A DNA stretch of 12,860 bases from CAZYVD01 sp964651045 (GTDB taxonomy: Bacteria > Zhuqueibacterota > QNDG01 > DSAB01): contig CAZYVD010000070.1 of assembly GCA_964651045.1 (NCBI GenBank), positions 1 to 12,860 on the forward strand, written 5' to 3'. The notes below the pieces were generated by a model. The model saw only the letters and a program-made list of their open reading frames with translations, had not been told where the DNA came from and searched no databases. Position 1 is the stretch's first letter, and each line of letters begins with the position of its first letter. A program made the position numbers and the translations under genes. Shown one piece after another: positions 5,811-12,860 of the stretch.

Positions 5811-7074
5811 AGTAACCTCGGGCAGCATTGCGGATAGGGCAGGAATAAGGCCAGGAGACAGGCTTGTTAAGATAAATGGGCATGAAGTCTCTGATTTCAT
5901 CGACTACCAATTCTTTTCCTCTGATTATCGATCTATACTAGTGTTAGAGAGGGGAAGGAGTCGGAAAAGCATAAAGATTGAAAGGGAGGAGGGTAGATCT
6001 CTTGGATTACAGTTCAGACCGACCCGATTCCGCAGCTGCAGAAACAGATGCATTTTTTGTTTTATTGACCAAAATCCCCCAGGATTGCGCAAGAGCCTCT
6101 ATTTTAAAGATGAGGACTATCGTCTTTCGTTTCTTTATGGAAATTATATAACATTAACAAATGTAACTCGTAGAGACCTGGATAGAATCGTCCGTCAGCA
6201 CCTGTCACCCCTCTATATCTCGGTACATGCAACAGATCCAGATGTAAGGAAAAAAGTACTGGGATTGGAAAGGGATGATAAGATTTTAGATAAGTTAAAA
6301 TTTCTCACAGAGAACAGGATCGAACTCCATGCACAGATAGTTCTCTGCCGTGGAATAAATGATGGAATAATACTTGAAAGAACGATCAGCGATCTAGCAG
6401 AATTTTTCCCGATGCTTCGCTCTCTATCAGTAGTTCCTGTTGGACTTACACGTTATAGAAAAGGTTTACCCTTATTGAATGGTTATGACAGGAATAGTAG
6501 CAGAGTAGTTCTTGAACATGTGGGAAGAATTCAGAAAGAGTTTGCGAGAAGATTTGGAGAGCCTTTTGTATATCTTTCTGATGAGTTTTATCTTCTTGGC
6601 AATGACGCTCTACCACCTCAAAGTCACTATATAGATTTCTGGCAGATTGAGAATGGAGTTGGGTCGACCCGTTCCTTTATCGATGAGTTTAATGAAGATA
6701 TAAAAAAATTCCCGCAGTCGCTTCGAGAGAGGCGGCACTATTTGATAATAACAGGAGAGCTCTCGGTTCCCATACTGACGGAGAATATTCTGCCCCGGCT
6801 AAGGAAGATAGCAAATTTGAGCATAGAAATTCTGCCTGTCAGAAATAGATTTTTTGGTGAGTCGGTAACTGTTGCAGGTCTTATTACAGGGGAAGATATT
6901 ATTGAGACCGTGAAGGGGAGCAACCTTAAAGGAACTCTGCTCATCCCTTCATGCTCTCTGAATGGTGATGGGCTATTTCTTGATGATTTTACAGTAAGGG
7001 AGATCGAAGATAGATTAAATAGAAAAGTTGTTGTTTTGAACCGATTTTTGGATCTATTTAAGGAAGATGAGTAA
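5782..7074 (+). CDS. PDZ / radical SAM-like Fe-S protein of the DUF512 family
   Basis: From GTG 5782 the protein has 430 residues. A short PDZ-like domain opens it (about 5-50, with SGSIADRAGIRPGDRLVKIN). Next comes a radical SAM-like region with the cluster motif C-x3-C-x2-C at residues 86, 90 and 93 (in CRNRCIFCFIDQ), followed by the family's KSLYFKDEDYRLSF, GNYITLTN, LYISVHATDPDVR, and QIVLCRGINDG with VPVGLTRYR. A middle block holds YLSDEFYLLG and DFWQIENGVGS. The C-terminal DUF512 part has ITGELSVP, ILPVRNRFFGESVTVAGL, TLLIPSCSL and FLDDFTVREI. All expected family elements are present, so the protein is probably intact. The biochemical role of the family is unknown; a cytosolic Fe-S enzyme is likely. 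The gene overlaps der by eight bases. From general knowledge, DUF512 genes also lie beside der in clostridia. Confidence 0.93.
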   Translation: MKEVVLVVDKVTSGSIADRAGIRPGDRLVKINGHEVSDFIDYQFFSSDYRSILVLERGRSRKSIKIEREEGRSLGLQFRPTRFRSCRNRCIFCFIDQNPPGLRKSLYFKDEDYRLSFLYGNYITLTNVTRRDLDRIVRQHLSPLYISVHATDPDVRKKVLGLERDDKILDKLKFLTENRIELHAQIVLCRGINDGIILERTISDLAEFFPMLRSLSVVPVGLTRYRKGLPLLNGYDRNSSRVVLEHVGRIQKEFARRFGEPFVYLSDEFYLLGNDALPPQSHYIDFWQIENGVGSTRSFIDEFNEDIKKFPQSLRERRHYLIITGELSVPILTENILPRLRKIANLSIEILPVRNRFFGESVTVAGLITGEDIIETVKGSNLKGTLLIPSCSLNGDGLFLDDFTVREIEDRLNRKVVVLNRFLDLFKEDE

Positions 7075-8383
7075 ACCAACAGTAGCAATTGTAGGAAGAC
7101 CCAATGTGGGTAAATCCACGCTTTTTAACAGGATCATTCGAAGCCGTGAAGCGATCGTGGATGATGATTCTGGTACCACGCGAGACAGAAAATATGCAGA
7201 TGCAGAGTGGGAGGGTATACAATTTACTCTGATCGACACAGGAGGATATGTGCCAAAGAGTAGTGATGTGATCGAGGAAGGGGTGAGTAAGCAGGTACGC
7301 GCTGCAATCATGGAGGCCGATATAATCCTGTTTATTGTGGATTGTCTTACTGGTATTACAGATATTGATGGAGAGGTGGCCAGAATTATTAAAAAGAGTG
7401 GCAAAAACTATCTTCTTGCAGTAAATAAAGTAGACAGCATTAAACGAGAGCCCTACGCAGCAGAGTTTATTCGTCTTGGATTGGGTGAGCCATTAATGAT
7501 TTCGGCACTTGTGGGCAGGGGGATTGGTGATCTTCTATCATCTATAGTAAGAAAGGTAGATCGAAATAGAATAGATCGGCATGGTGTGGAAGTTTCAGGA
7601 TTGAGACTCGCTGTTATTGGAAGACCTAATGTTGGAAAATCGACATTTATCAACGTTATTTTAGGGGAGGAGCGACTTCTTGTTACAGAACTACCAGGGA
7701 CCACAAGAGATGCAATAGATGTAAGAATAAGATATAAAGGCAGAGATATCATACTAATAGACACTGCTGGCTTGCGAAGACGAAGCAGGGTGAAGGAGAG
7801 TGTTGAGTATTACAGCACCCTCAGGGCCCGCAGGGTCATTGAACAGTGCGATGTTGCATGTGTCTTTATTGATGGTTCTGAAGGGTTTCTAAGACAGGAT
7901 TTGAGACTGATCGATCAGGCAACAAGTGCGAAAAAAGGAACTCTACTTGTTATAAATAAATGGGATATTGTAAGAGGAGACAGAGAACGATTTCAGAAGC
8001 TGGAGCAAGAAATAGAAATGAAACTTCAGGGCTTAAGCTATATTCCATTTATCAGGATATCGTGCAAGGAGAAGCTGAGAGTGAGAAAAGTTTTGGAGCT
8101 TGCATTGCGTATTTATCAGGAGAGGAATAGACGGATATCATCTTCTGATCTTAATCGACTTATTCAAGATGTGCATCGAAACTTTCAACCCCCTGCAATT
8201 CAGGGTAAGAGAATACAGATAAAATATGGTACTCAAATCGCAACGGCTCCTCCAAGATTTGTACTCTTTACAAATTATCCGAAACTTGTTAATGATAGTT
8301 ATAAAAGATTTATTGAAAATAAAATACGTGATAGATTTGGATTTGAAGGCGTGCCTTTAACCTTTTATTATAGAAAGAAGTAG
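7067..8383 (+). CDS. der: Ribosome-assembly GTPase Der (EngA)
   Basis: This 438-residue protein has the standard Der length and layout. Two tandem GTPase domains are followed by a KH-like domain. Domain 1 shows GRPNVGKS (10-17), GTTRD (36-40), DTGG (57-60) and NKVD (120-123). Domain 2 shows GRPNVGKS (185-192), PGTTRD (210-215), DTAG (232-235), NKWD (297-300) and a G5-like SCK (332-334). The KH-like domain covers about 355-438, with TAPPRFVLFTN near 393-403. Der binds the 50S subunit and is needed for its late assembly; it acts in the cytosol. The ATG lies in the last codons of the upstream gene, and AGGAAG touches it, which suggests translational coupling. All nucleotide-binding residues look intact. 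Confidence 0.99.
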   Translation: MSKPTVAIVGRPNVGKSTLFNRIIRSREAIVDDDSGTTRDRKYADAEWEGIQFTLIDTGGYVPKSSDVIEEGVSKQVRAAIMEADIILFIVDCLTGITDIDGEVARIIKKSGKNYLLAVNKVDSIKREPYAAEFIRLGLGEPLMISALVGRGIGDLLSSIVRKVDRNRIDRHGVEVSGLRLAVIGRPNVGKSTFINVILGEERLLVTELPGTTRDAIDVRIRYKGRDIILIDTAGLRRRSRVKESVEYYSTLRARRVIEQCDVACVFIDGSEGFLRQDLRLIDQATSAKKGTLLVINKWDIVRGDRERFQKLEQEIEMKLQGLSYIPFIRISCKEKLRVRKVLELALRIYQERNRRISSSDLNRLIQDVHRNFQPPAIQGKRIQIKYGTQIATAPPRFVLFTNYPKLVNDSYKRFIENKIRDRFGFEGVPLTFYYRKK

Positions 8384-8397
8384 ACGGAGAAGCAACA

Positions 8398-10140
8398 ATG
8401 AGGAATTTCATACTGTTATTTTTCTTTGCATTTGGGGTAGCAGGAGCTCTTTCTCAATCGTTTCACGAAAGAATGCAGAAAGAAGTTGATGATGGAGTGA
8501 TCTCAGAGAGTGAGGCACTCTACTATGAAGCACTTAGAATGGCCGATCCGGGAAGGCTTCCAGAAAGATATAGAAAGATAGAGATGGTTCCTGAGAAGTG
8601 CGGTTTTGGCCTGATCTACAGGATAAGAAGTAATTGGAACAAATTTACAGAACTTCAAAGGGCTGTATTAAGGCCCCTAATGGAAAGGCCTGACCTTCCT
8701 GAAAGCTTCATCAGTGAGAGCGGCCGCTTTAAGATTCACTATACAACCAGTGGTGTCAATAGTGTTCCGGATGATGACGAAGATCTTTCGGGTGTGCCTG
8801 ATTATGTTGAAGAGGCTGCTAGGGCAATGGATTTTTCCTATAGCGTTGAAGTAGAACAACTCGGTTATAATCCTCCTCTGAACGACAGAAATGTTGATGG
8901 TAAAGAGTGGGATGTATATCTAAAAGACATCGGAGAAGGCTATTATGGATGGACAAGTATAGATACGAGAATATCTACCAACCCATATACATGGACGGGT
9001 TATATTATTATCGATAATGATCTTACAGGTTTACCAACATCGAGTCTGGATGCACTCAGGGTCACTGCTGCACACGAATTTTTTCACATGATTCAGATGG
9101 GGTACAATGCAAGGGATGAGAATGGTGACGGCTGGTTTGATGAGATATTTTATATGGAGGCAAGTTCTGTTTGGATGGAAGATGTGGTGTATGATGATAT
9201 TAATGACTACTACTATTATTTACCAATCTTTTTTAAATATAATAATTTAGTATTTAATCTTTCTTATGGAATTAGAATGTATGGACTGGCAATATGGAAT
9301 CATTTTCTTCAGAAGAGAATGGGAGGACCAGAAATTGTTAGACAGATATGGGAGGAGATTGTTGATTATCCAGTACTGACCGCAATAGACAGGGCCCTGC
9401 GCTACAGAGGGCACACATTTGATGAAGAACTTTCGATATTTTATGGATGGAACTATCTGACAGGTTCAAGAGCAGATACGATAAATTTTTACCCTGAAGG
9501 GAACAATTATCCACAGATCTATATAGATTCTCATTGCACTCTTACTCAAGATACTTCAATCAGTGATTTAATAGTTGCTACTGGTTCTAAATATTTTCAG
9601 TTTTACTATGATACCGATACAATAACTGTTATACCAACAAATCTCAATTGGGCCTTTTATCAGATACCTGAAAACATGACTTTGAATCTGAAGGTCGGCA
9701 ACTCAGATCCATACTATACAGATATGAAAGATAATGTTTTTGTGGGCCTGATTTCTGATTATGTTGATAGATGGAGGTGTGTTGCGATAGTCGAATCGCC
9801 TTCAAAGAGCCCGGATTTTATATCTTTCAATGCTGTCAGCAAATCAACAAATCAGGAAGATATTGTAGCAAGTTACCCATCTCCTTTTGTAATCCATGAG
9901 CATATTATTACTACAATCCCCTTTATGTTAAAAGAATCTGGGAATGTAAGAATAATAATTTCAAACATTTCGGGTTACAGGGTTCTGGAACATGTGAGTT
10001 ATTATCAAAGAGGGTACCAGTATTTTGAATGGGATGGAAAAGATAAAGATGGTCGATATGTATCAAGCGGAATTTATATATATGCAATTGAATCGAATAA
10101 CAAGATCGTTAGAAGAGATAAGATTGCGGTTATTCGATAG
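8398..10140 (+). CDS. Secreted MXAN_6640-type metalloprotease with FlgD-Ig-like C terminus
   Basis: This 580-residue protein has a signal peptide (about 1-19, AGALS|Q). Residues about 105-355 form a putative zinc protease domain: GRFKIHYTTSG (109-119) opens it, DVYLKDIG (172-179) follows, and HEFFH at 226-230 is an HExxH zinc motif in TAAHEFFHMIQMGYNA. Downstream, EASSVWMED (254-262) could give the third zinc ligand, E254, 24 residues after the second histidine. This pattern matches the MXAN_6640 family of putative metalloproteases. Residues about 493-580 resemble FlgD-Ig/type A sorting domains: YPSPF, a strand NVRIIISNISGYRV, then FEWDGKDKDGRYVSSGIYIYAI and a basic end. Such tails direct or anchor proteins at the cell surface in FCB bacteria. 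The ATG is 14 bases after der with GGAGA at 8386-8390, so it probably shares that transcript. Substrate and exact export route are unknown. Confidence 0.9.
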   Translation: MRNFILLFFFAFGVAGALSQSFHERMQKEVDDGVISESEALYYEALRMADPGRLPERYRKIEMVPEKCGFGLIYRIRSNWNKFTELQRAVLRPLMERPDLPESFISESGRFKIHYTTSGVNSVPDDDEDLSGVPDYVEEAARAMDFSYSVEVEQLGYNPPLNDRNVDGKEWDVYLKDIGEGYYGWTSIDTRISTNPYTWTGYIIIDNDLTGLPTSSLDALRVTAAHEFFHMIQMGYNARDENGDGWFDEIFYMEASSVWMEDVVYDDINDYYYYLPIFFKYNNLVFNLSYGIRMYGLAIWNHFLQKRMGGPEIVRQIWEEIVDYPVLTAIDRALRYRGHTFDEELSIFYGWNYLTGSRADTINFYPEGNNYPQIYIDSHCTLTQDTSISDLIVATGSKYFQFYYDTDTITVIPTNLNWAFYQIPENMTLNLKVGNSDPYYTDMKDNVFVGLISDYVDRWRCVAIVESPSKSPDFISFNAVSKSTNQEDIVASYPSPFVIHEHIITTIPFMLKESGNVRIIISNISGYRVLEHVSYYQRGYQYFEWDGKDKDGRYVSSGIYIYAIESNNKIVRRDKIAVIR

Positions 10141-10148
10141 AAAATATC

Positions 10149-10177
10149 TTGATTTTTATGATTAAAATTAGTATAAT
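10149..10177 (+). promoter_or_regulatory. Sigma-70-type promoter for tRNA-Ala
   Basis: TTGATT (10149-10154), a 17-base spacer and a consensus TATAAT (10172-10177) place the RNA start near 10184, a few bases before the tRNA. This is the best promoter in the window. Confidence 0.85.
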
Positions 10178-10189
10178 TCCTAAACAGTC

Positions 10190-10262
10190 GGGGCTGTAGT
10201 TCAGCTGGGAGAACGCATGACTGGCAGTCATGAGGTCACGGGTTCGAACCCCGTCAGCTCCA
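10190..10262 (+). tRNA. tRNA-Ala, anticodon GGC
   Basis: A full cloverleaf can be drawn. The acceptor GGGGCTG (10190-10196) pairs with CAGCTCC (10255-10261) and includes a G3:U70 wobble, the key alanine identity element. Discriminator A is at 10262. The D stem is GTTC/GAAC, the anticodon stem CATGA/TCATG encloses CTGGCAG with anticodon GGC at 10223-10225, and the T loop is TTCGAAC. CCA is not encoded. The tRNA reads GCC and GCU codons and has its own promoter immediately upstream. Confidence 0.97.
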
Positions 10263-10333
10263 CAATTTTACCCACCTCCTATTATCCTACCTTTGAGGAG
10301 AGGCGAGACTATTAGAGAGATGAGGATTTGGAT

Positions 10334-10360
10334 TGTTAAATCGTATAGTACGGTTTAATA
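10334..10360. promoter_or_regulatory. Palindrome / hairpin ahead of the FG-GAP gene
   Basis: TTAAATCGTA (10336-10345) and TACGGTTTAA (10349-10358) are complementary apart from one G-T wobble, around a three-base centre TAG. A second G-T and a T-A pair extend the arms to 12 bases (10334-10360). No T-run follows; instead a purine-rich GAGAAGGAGAGGA (10361-10373) does, so it is not an ordinary terminator. TATAGT at 10344-10349 inside it could serve as a -10 box, but no good -35 is at the right distance. An operator or an mRNA leader structure is possible. The rest of 10263-10400 shows no gene. Confidence 0.4.
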
Positions 10361-10400
10361 GAGAAGGAGAGGAATTTCTCTATAGTTAGGTCAATTAATA

Positions 10401-12860
10401 ATGCAAAGATTTAAAATCTGGATATCACAAATTTTAATAATCTTAATTTTTTTTAGATTATCATCATTGCTATGTAAAGATTCCCACCAGCTGCGTATAT
10501 TTACAGAATTAAATGGGATTGGTATTAAAAAAATATCTATTATTGATTCTACAACAGCAGTAGCAATTTCGAACAAAGAGTTATTTAAATGGACGGGTGG
10601 TAAATGGCAAAAATTCTATCCACAATTTCCTGAAGACAAAATATATCCTAATTATTTTAAGGCATTTTCTTTGACAAACATATGGATATTTACTCAAAAA
10701 CATGAATATTCTTATAAGACTCAAATTTACCATTTTGATGGAGATAAATGGGAAAAAATATACTGTCCGTGTCCATATACTTTATCTACTGTAGGTTTTA
10801 TTGACTCCACAAAATTTTTTGCTGCTGGTGATTGGGGAAATGTAGTCTATTTTAACGGTAAAAGGGCAATAAATATTTTTTCTCCAAAGAGCCGTTATTC
10901 AAGAATTGTCCATGTTTTTGATAGTTCACATTTCTACTTGGGTGTATGGAAATACGATTATTTCAACTCAGATGAAATACATATATATGAATATAATAAT
11001 GGAAATTGGAATTTTATGGGGAAGGTTATTGGTGAAATTAGGGACACAAGATTTTTTTCTCCAGATTCAGGATATATCATTACGTGGGAAAAATATATAT
11101 ATGTTTTTAGAGATAATAGATTTATCTTATGTGATTCCCTGCCTAAATCGTCTTCTCTAGTATTTAAAATATATAAAGACTGTAAGATTTATTATTTGTA
11201 CAATAAAATATTATGGGAATATGATGTTACTTGTGGGAAAAAGAAGTCGATTGCAGAGATTGGATTTCAGTGTGAGCCATATCGTCTTGCAAGAGGAGAA
11301 TATTTTTTAATAGCTGATAAAAGTCTATATTATTTAGGTAGAAGAGATTATGGTAGTCAATTACAAAAATTAAATAAAAGATTTATATCTAAAGAGTTAA
11401 GTAAGTCTAGAGGAATTGATTTCAGTGTAAGCAGTTACAGGAATAGAGATGGCAATATAGATCTTTATTTCACTGATATTTATAGGACAAATAAATTTTA
11501 TCGTATTGATATTATTGAAGAAAACATTCGATTGAATGATATAATAATTAGGAGAGGTCTTATCGGTTATGAAAGAACAGAAGTTCCATTAGGTAAAATG
11601 GACAGTGGTGTTTTTTTTGCTGATTTTGATAACGATGGAGACATGGATGCTATATGTACAGCATTTAGAGGAAACTCTCTTATTTATGAGAATTGTGGAA
11701 ATGACAGGTTTTTTGATTTGACAGAGGAATTGGATTTTCGACTTAATGAAAGAATAGAAACAATTTCACTTGTAGATTTAAACAGAGATGGTCTAATTGA
11801 TTTTGTTGCAGGAGACTATATGGGCAGCCTGCATATTTTTATTAATAAAGATTTTTCCCGCTTTGAGGACATTGCTAAAAAAGCTGGTATTCCTGATACT
11901 GTTTCTGGCTTTTCTACAGTAATGGCTGATGTTGATAACGACCTCGATCTTGACCTATTTTTGTTCAGGGTAGGAAGCCAAATTCAATATTTTGAGAACA
12001 TGACAATTCAGGATTCAACTGAGTTGCCACGGTTTGTTTATGCAAGCAACAAATCACCGCAGCTTACTGTTCCTTTCGATTTTTTTACACAATGTATGGC
12101 ATTTGGTGATTATGATAATGACCAGGATCTCGATTTGTTTCTTGCCAATCGTGTAACACCCATAAAATTATTTCAAAACGATGGTCACGGAATTTTTACC
12201 GATATTAGTGAACAAGTGGGACTAACTCAAAGTATGATAGCATATAGTGCAAATTGGGGTGATCTTGATCAGGATGGTGATCTTGATATCTTTGTTGCAA
12301 CACTTGGGAAAAACTATATATTCTGGAACCAAAATGGTGAGTTTTTCGATATAGATTCTGTTTGTTTATTAGATAATCAATTTACCTATTCTACAGGTTC
12401 GATTCTTGAAGATTTGGACCAGGATGGCGATCTTGATATAGTAGTTGCAAATCTTGAGATTGGGGCAAGTGAAATATATATAAATACATTAAATAAGAAT
12501 AACTATATTAAAGTCAGATTAATAGGAACACAAAGCAATTATTATGGAATAGGTTCACATGTGAGTCTCTATAAAAGTGGACACCTTGGAGACCCGGAGT
12601 TTCTTGTAGGTTATAGGCAAATTACATCGAATAGTGGTTATTCTTGCTCATGTCTGCCTGAAGCCTACTTTGGTGTATCTTATGATGAAAATTATGATCT
12701 TTTGGTTGAGTTTCCAAGTGGACAGAGGATTAAAAAGTTCAATTTAAAAGCAGGTAACAATTATATTATCCATGAAGAGACAACTTTTGCTTATAGTCTT
12801 ACCAAAAAGCTTTCTAAACTCAAACTATTTTATTATCGGAAAAGATACAGATACATAATT
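10401..12860 (+). CDS. Large secreted FG-GAP/VCBS-repeat protein with ASPIC/UnbV domain (3' end outside window)
   Basis: One frame stays open from ATG 10401 to the last base: 820 codons, no stop seen. An in-frame TAG at 10383-10385 bounds the start upstream; the ribosome site is weak (TTAGG at 10386-10390). Residues 6-24 are hydrophobic, giving a signal peptide or anchor; Cys25 follows but the lipobox is poor. Residues about 30-340 look like a beta propeller with recurring GxW motifs (GGKWQKF 66-72, GDKWEKI 114-120, GNWNFM 201-206). Residues about 345-690 carry FG-GAP/VCBS calcium-loop motifs (DxDxDGDxD type) starting at 408, 459, 510, 570, 621 and 671, about 51 residues apart, plus a degenerate one near 347. 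Residues about 701-793 match ASPIC/UnbV: YIKVRLIGTQSNYYGIGSHV, then YFGVSYDENYDLLVEFPSGQ. A basic stretch follows to the edge. The gene is visibly more AT-rich than its neighbours. Likely a surface or adhesion-type protein; function unknown. Confidence 0.9.
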   Translation, partial: MQRFKIWISQILIILIFFRLSSLLCKDSHQLRIFTELNGIGIKKISIIDSTTAVAISNKELFKWTGGKWQKFYPQFPEDKIYPNYFKAFSLTNIWIFTQKHEYSYKTQIYHFDGDKWEKIYCPCPYTLSTVGFIDSTKFFAAGDWGNVVYFNGKRAINIFSPKSRYSRIVHVFDSSHFYLGVWKYDYFNSDEIHIYEYNNGNWNFMGKVIGEIRDTRFFSPDSGYIITWEKYIYVFRDNRFILCDSLPKSSSLVFKIYKDCKIYYLYNKILWEYDVTCGKKKSIAEIGFQCEPYRLARGEYFLIADKSLYYLGRRDYGSQLQKLNKRFISKELSKSRGIDFSVSSYRNRDGNIDLYFTDIYRTNKFYRIDIIEENIRLNDIIIRRGLIGYERTEVPLGKMDSGVFFADFDNDGDMDAICTAFRGNSLIYENCGNDRFFDLTEELDFRLNERIETISLVDLNRDGLIDFVAGDYMGSLHIFINKDFSRFEDIAKKAGIPDTVSGFSTVMADVDNDLDLDLFLFRVGSQIQYFENMTIQDSTELPRFVYASNKSPQLTVPFDFFTQCMAFGDYDNDQDLDLFLANRVTPIKLFQNDGHGIFTDISEQVGLTQSMIAYSANWGDLDQDGDLDIFVATLGKNYIFWNQNGEFFDIDSVCLLDNQFTYSTGSILEDLDQDGDLDIVVANLEIGASEIYINTLNKNNYIKVRLIGTQSNYYGIGSHVSLYKSGHLGDPEFLVGYRQITSNSGYSCSCLPEAYFGVSYDENYDLLVEFPSGQRIKKFNLKAGNNYIIHEETTFAYSLTKKLSKLKLFYYRKRYRYII

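Noticed and set aside
6738..7404. Minus-strand open frames across the DUF512/der junction
   Set aside because: Both lie opposite highly conserved coding sequence; composition is typical of an antisense shadow.
10273..10280. CACCTCCT, identical to the anti-Shine-Dalgarno tail of 16S rRNA
   Set aside because: No other 16S sequence surrounds it. Read on the minus strand it would be a Shine-Dalgarno site, but it would lead only into the antisense of tRNA-Ala.
10391..10576. Minus-strand frame over the start of the FG-GAP gene
   Set aside because: Antisense to the signal-peptide region of a larger gene, with no supporting motif.
10906..11160. 84-codon plus-strand frame inside the FG-GAP gene
   Set aside because: It is out of frame with the 820-codon gene that covers the region, and its translation shows no domain.
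1..12860. CRISPR arrays, insertion sequences, attachment sites or toxin-antitoxin pairs
   Set aside because: No direct-repeat arrays, transposase or integrase genes were seen. The two tRNA genes could be integration sites, but no duplicated tRNA 3' end was found in the window.

Overview
The window looks like chromosomal DNA from an uncultured diderm bacterium, probably of the FCB group or a neighbouring candidate phylum (WOR-3/Stahlbacteria-like). This is inference. It rests on a secreted metalloprotease with a FlgD-Ig-like C-terminal sorting-type domain, an FG-GAP plus ASPIC/UnbV surface protein, CsgG and FlgT/LPP20-type outer-envelope proteins, and an SLH lipoprotein in a cell that should have an outer membrane. 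GC is moderate to low. Start codons are ATG, GTG and TTG with mostly good Shine-Dalgarno sites, and neither tRNA encodes CCA. All genes read on the plus strand.

Layout. Bases 1-260 hold a weak hairpin and a tRNA-Gly(CCC). Bases 261-4515 are a four-gene envelope operon: LPP20-like exported protein, TPR+SLH lipoprotein, exported FlgT_N-like protein, and CsgG+FlgT_C protein. A strong intrinsic terminator at 4543-4571 closes it. Bases 4602-10140 are a second tightly packed run: AI-2E-family permease, PDZ/radical SAM/DUF512 protein, the GTPase Der, and a secreted MXAN_6640-type metalloprotease. These genes overlap or are separated by only 14 bases. A tRNA-Ala(GGC) with its own clear promoter follows at 10190-10262. 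A short spacer carrying a 12-bp-arm palindrome leads to a very long AT-rich gene that starts at 10401 and is still open at the window end (820 codons visible). It has an N-terminal propeller-like half, six clear and one degenerate Ca-binding FG-GAP/VCBS motifs, and an ASPIC/UnbV domain.

How the genes may work together. The first operon is the best candidate for an undescribed system. Its third and fourth proteins together carry the three domain types of the Vibrio FlgT protein, and the fourth is also a CsgG-type pore protein. The first and third share a paralogous LPP20/FlgT_N domain, and the second could tether the assembly to the cell wall. No flagellar or curli gene is present, so a stand-alone outer-membrane ring or secretion pore is a reasonable hypothesis, not a demonstrated function. 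The second operon mixes ribosome assembly (Der), a conserved radical SAM partner of unknown function, a permease and a secreted protease. Two secreted proteins of the cell-surface type (metalloprotease and FG-GAP/UnbV) flank the tRNA-Ala. No mobile element, CRISPR array, rRNA or replication origin was seen.
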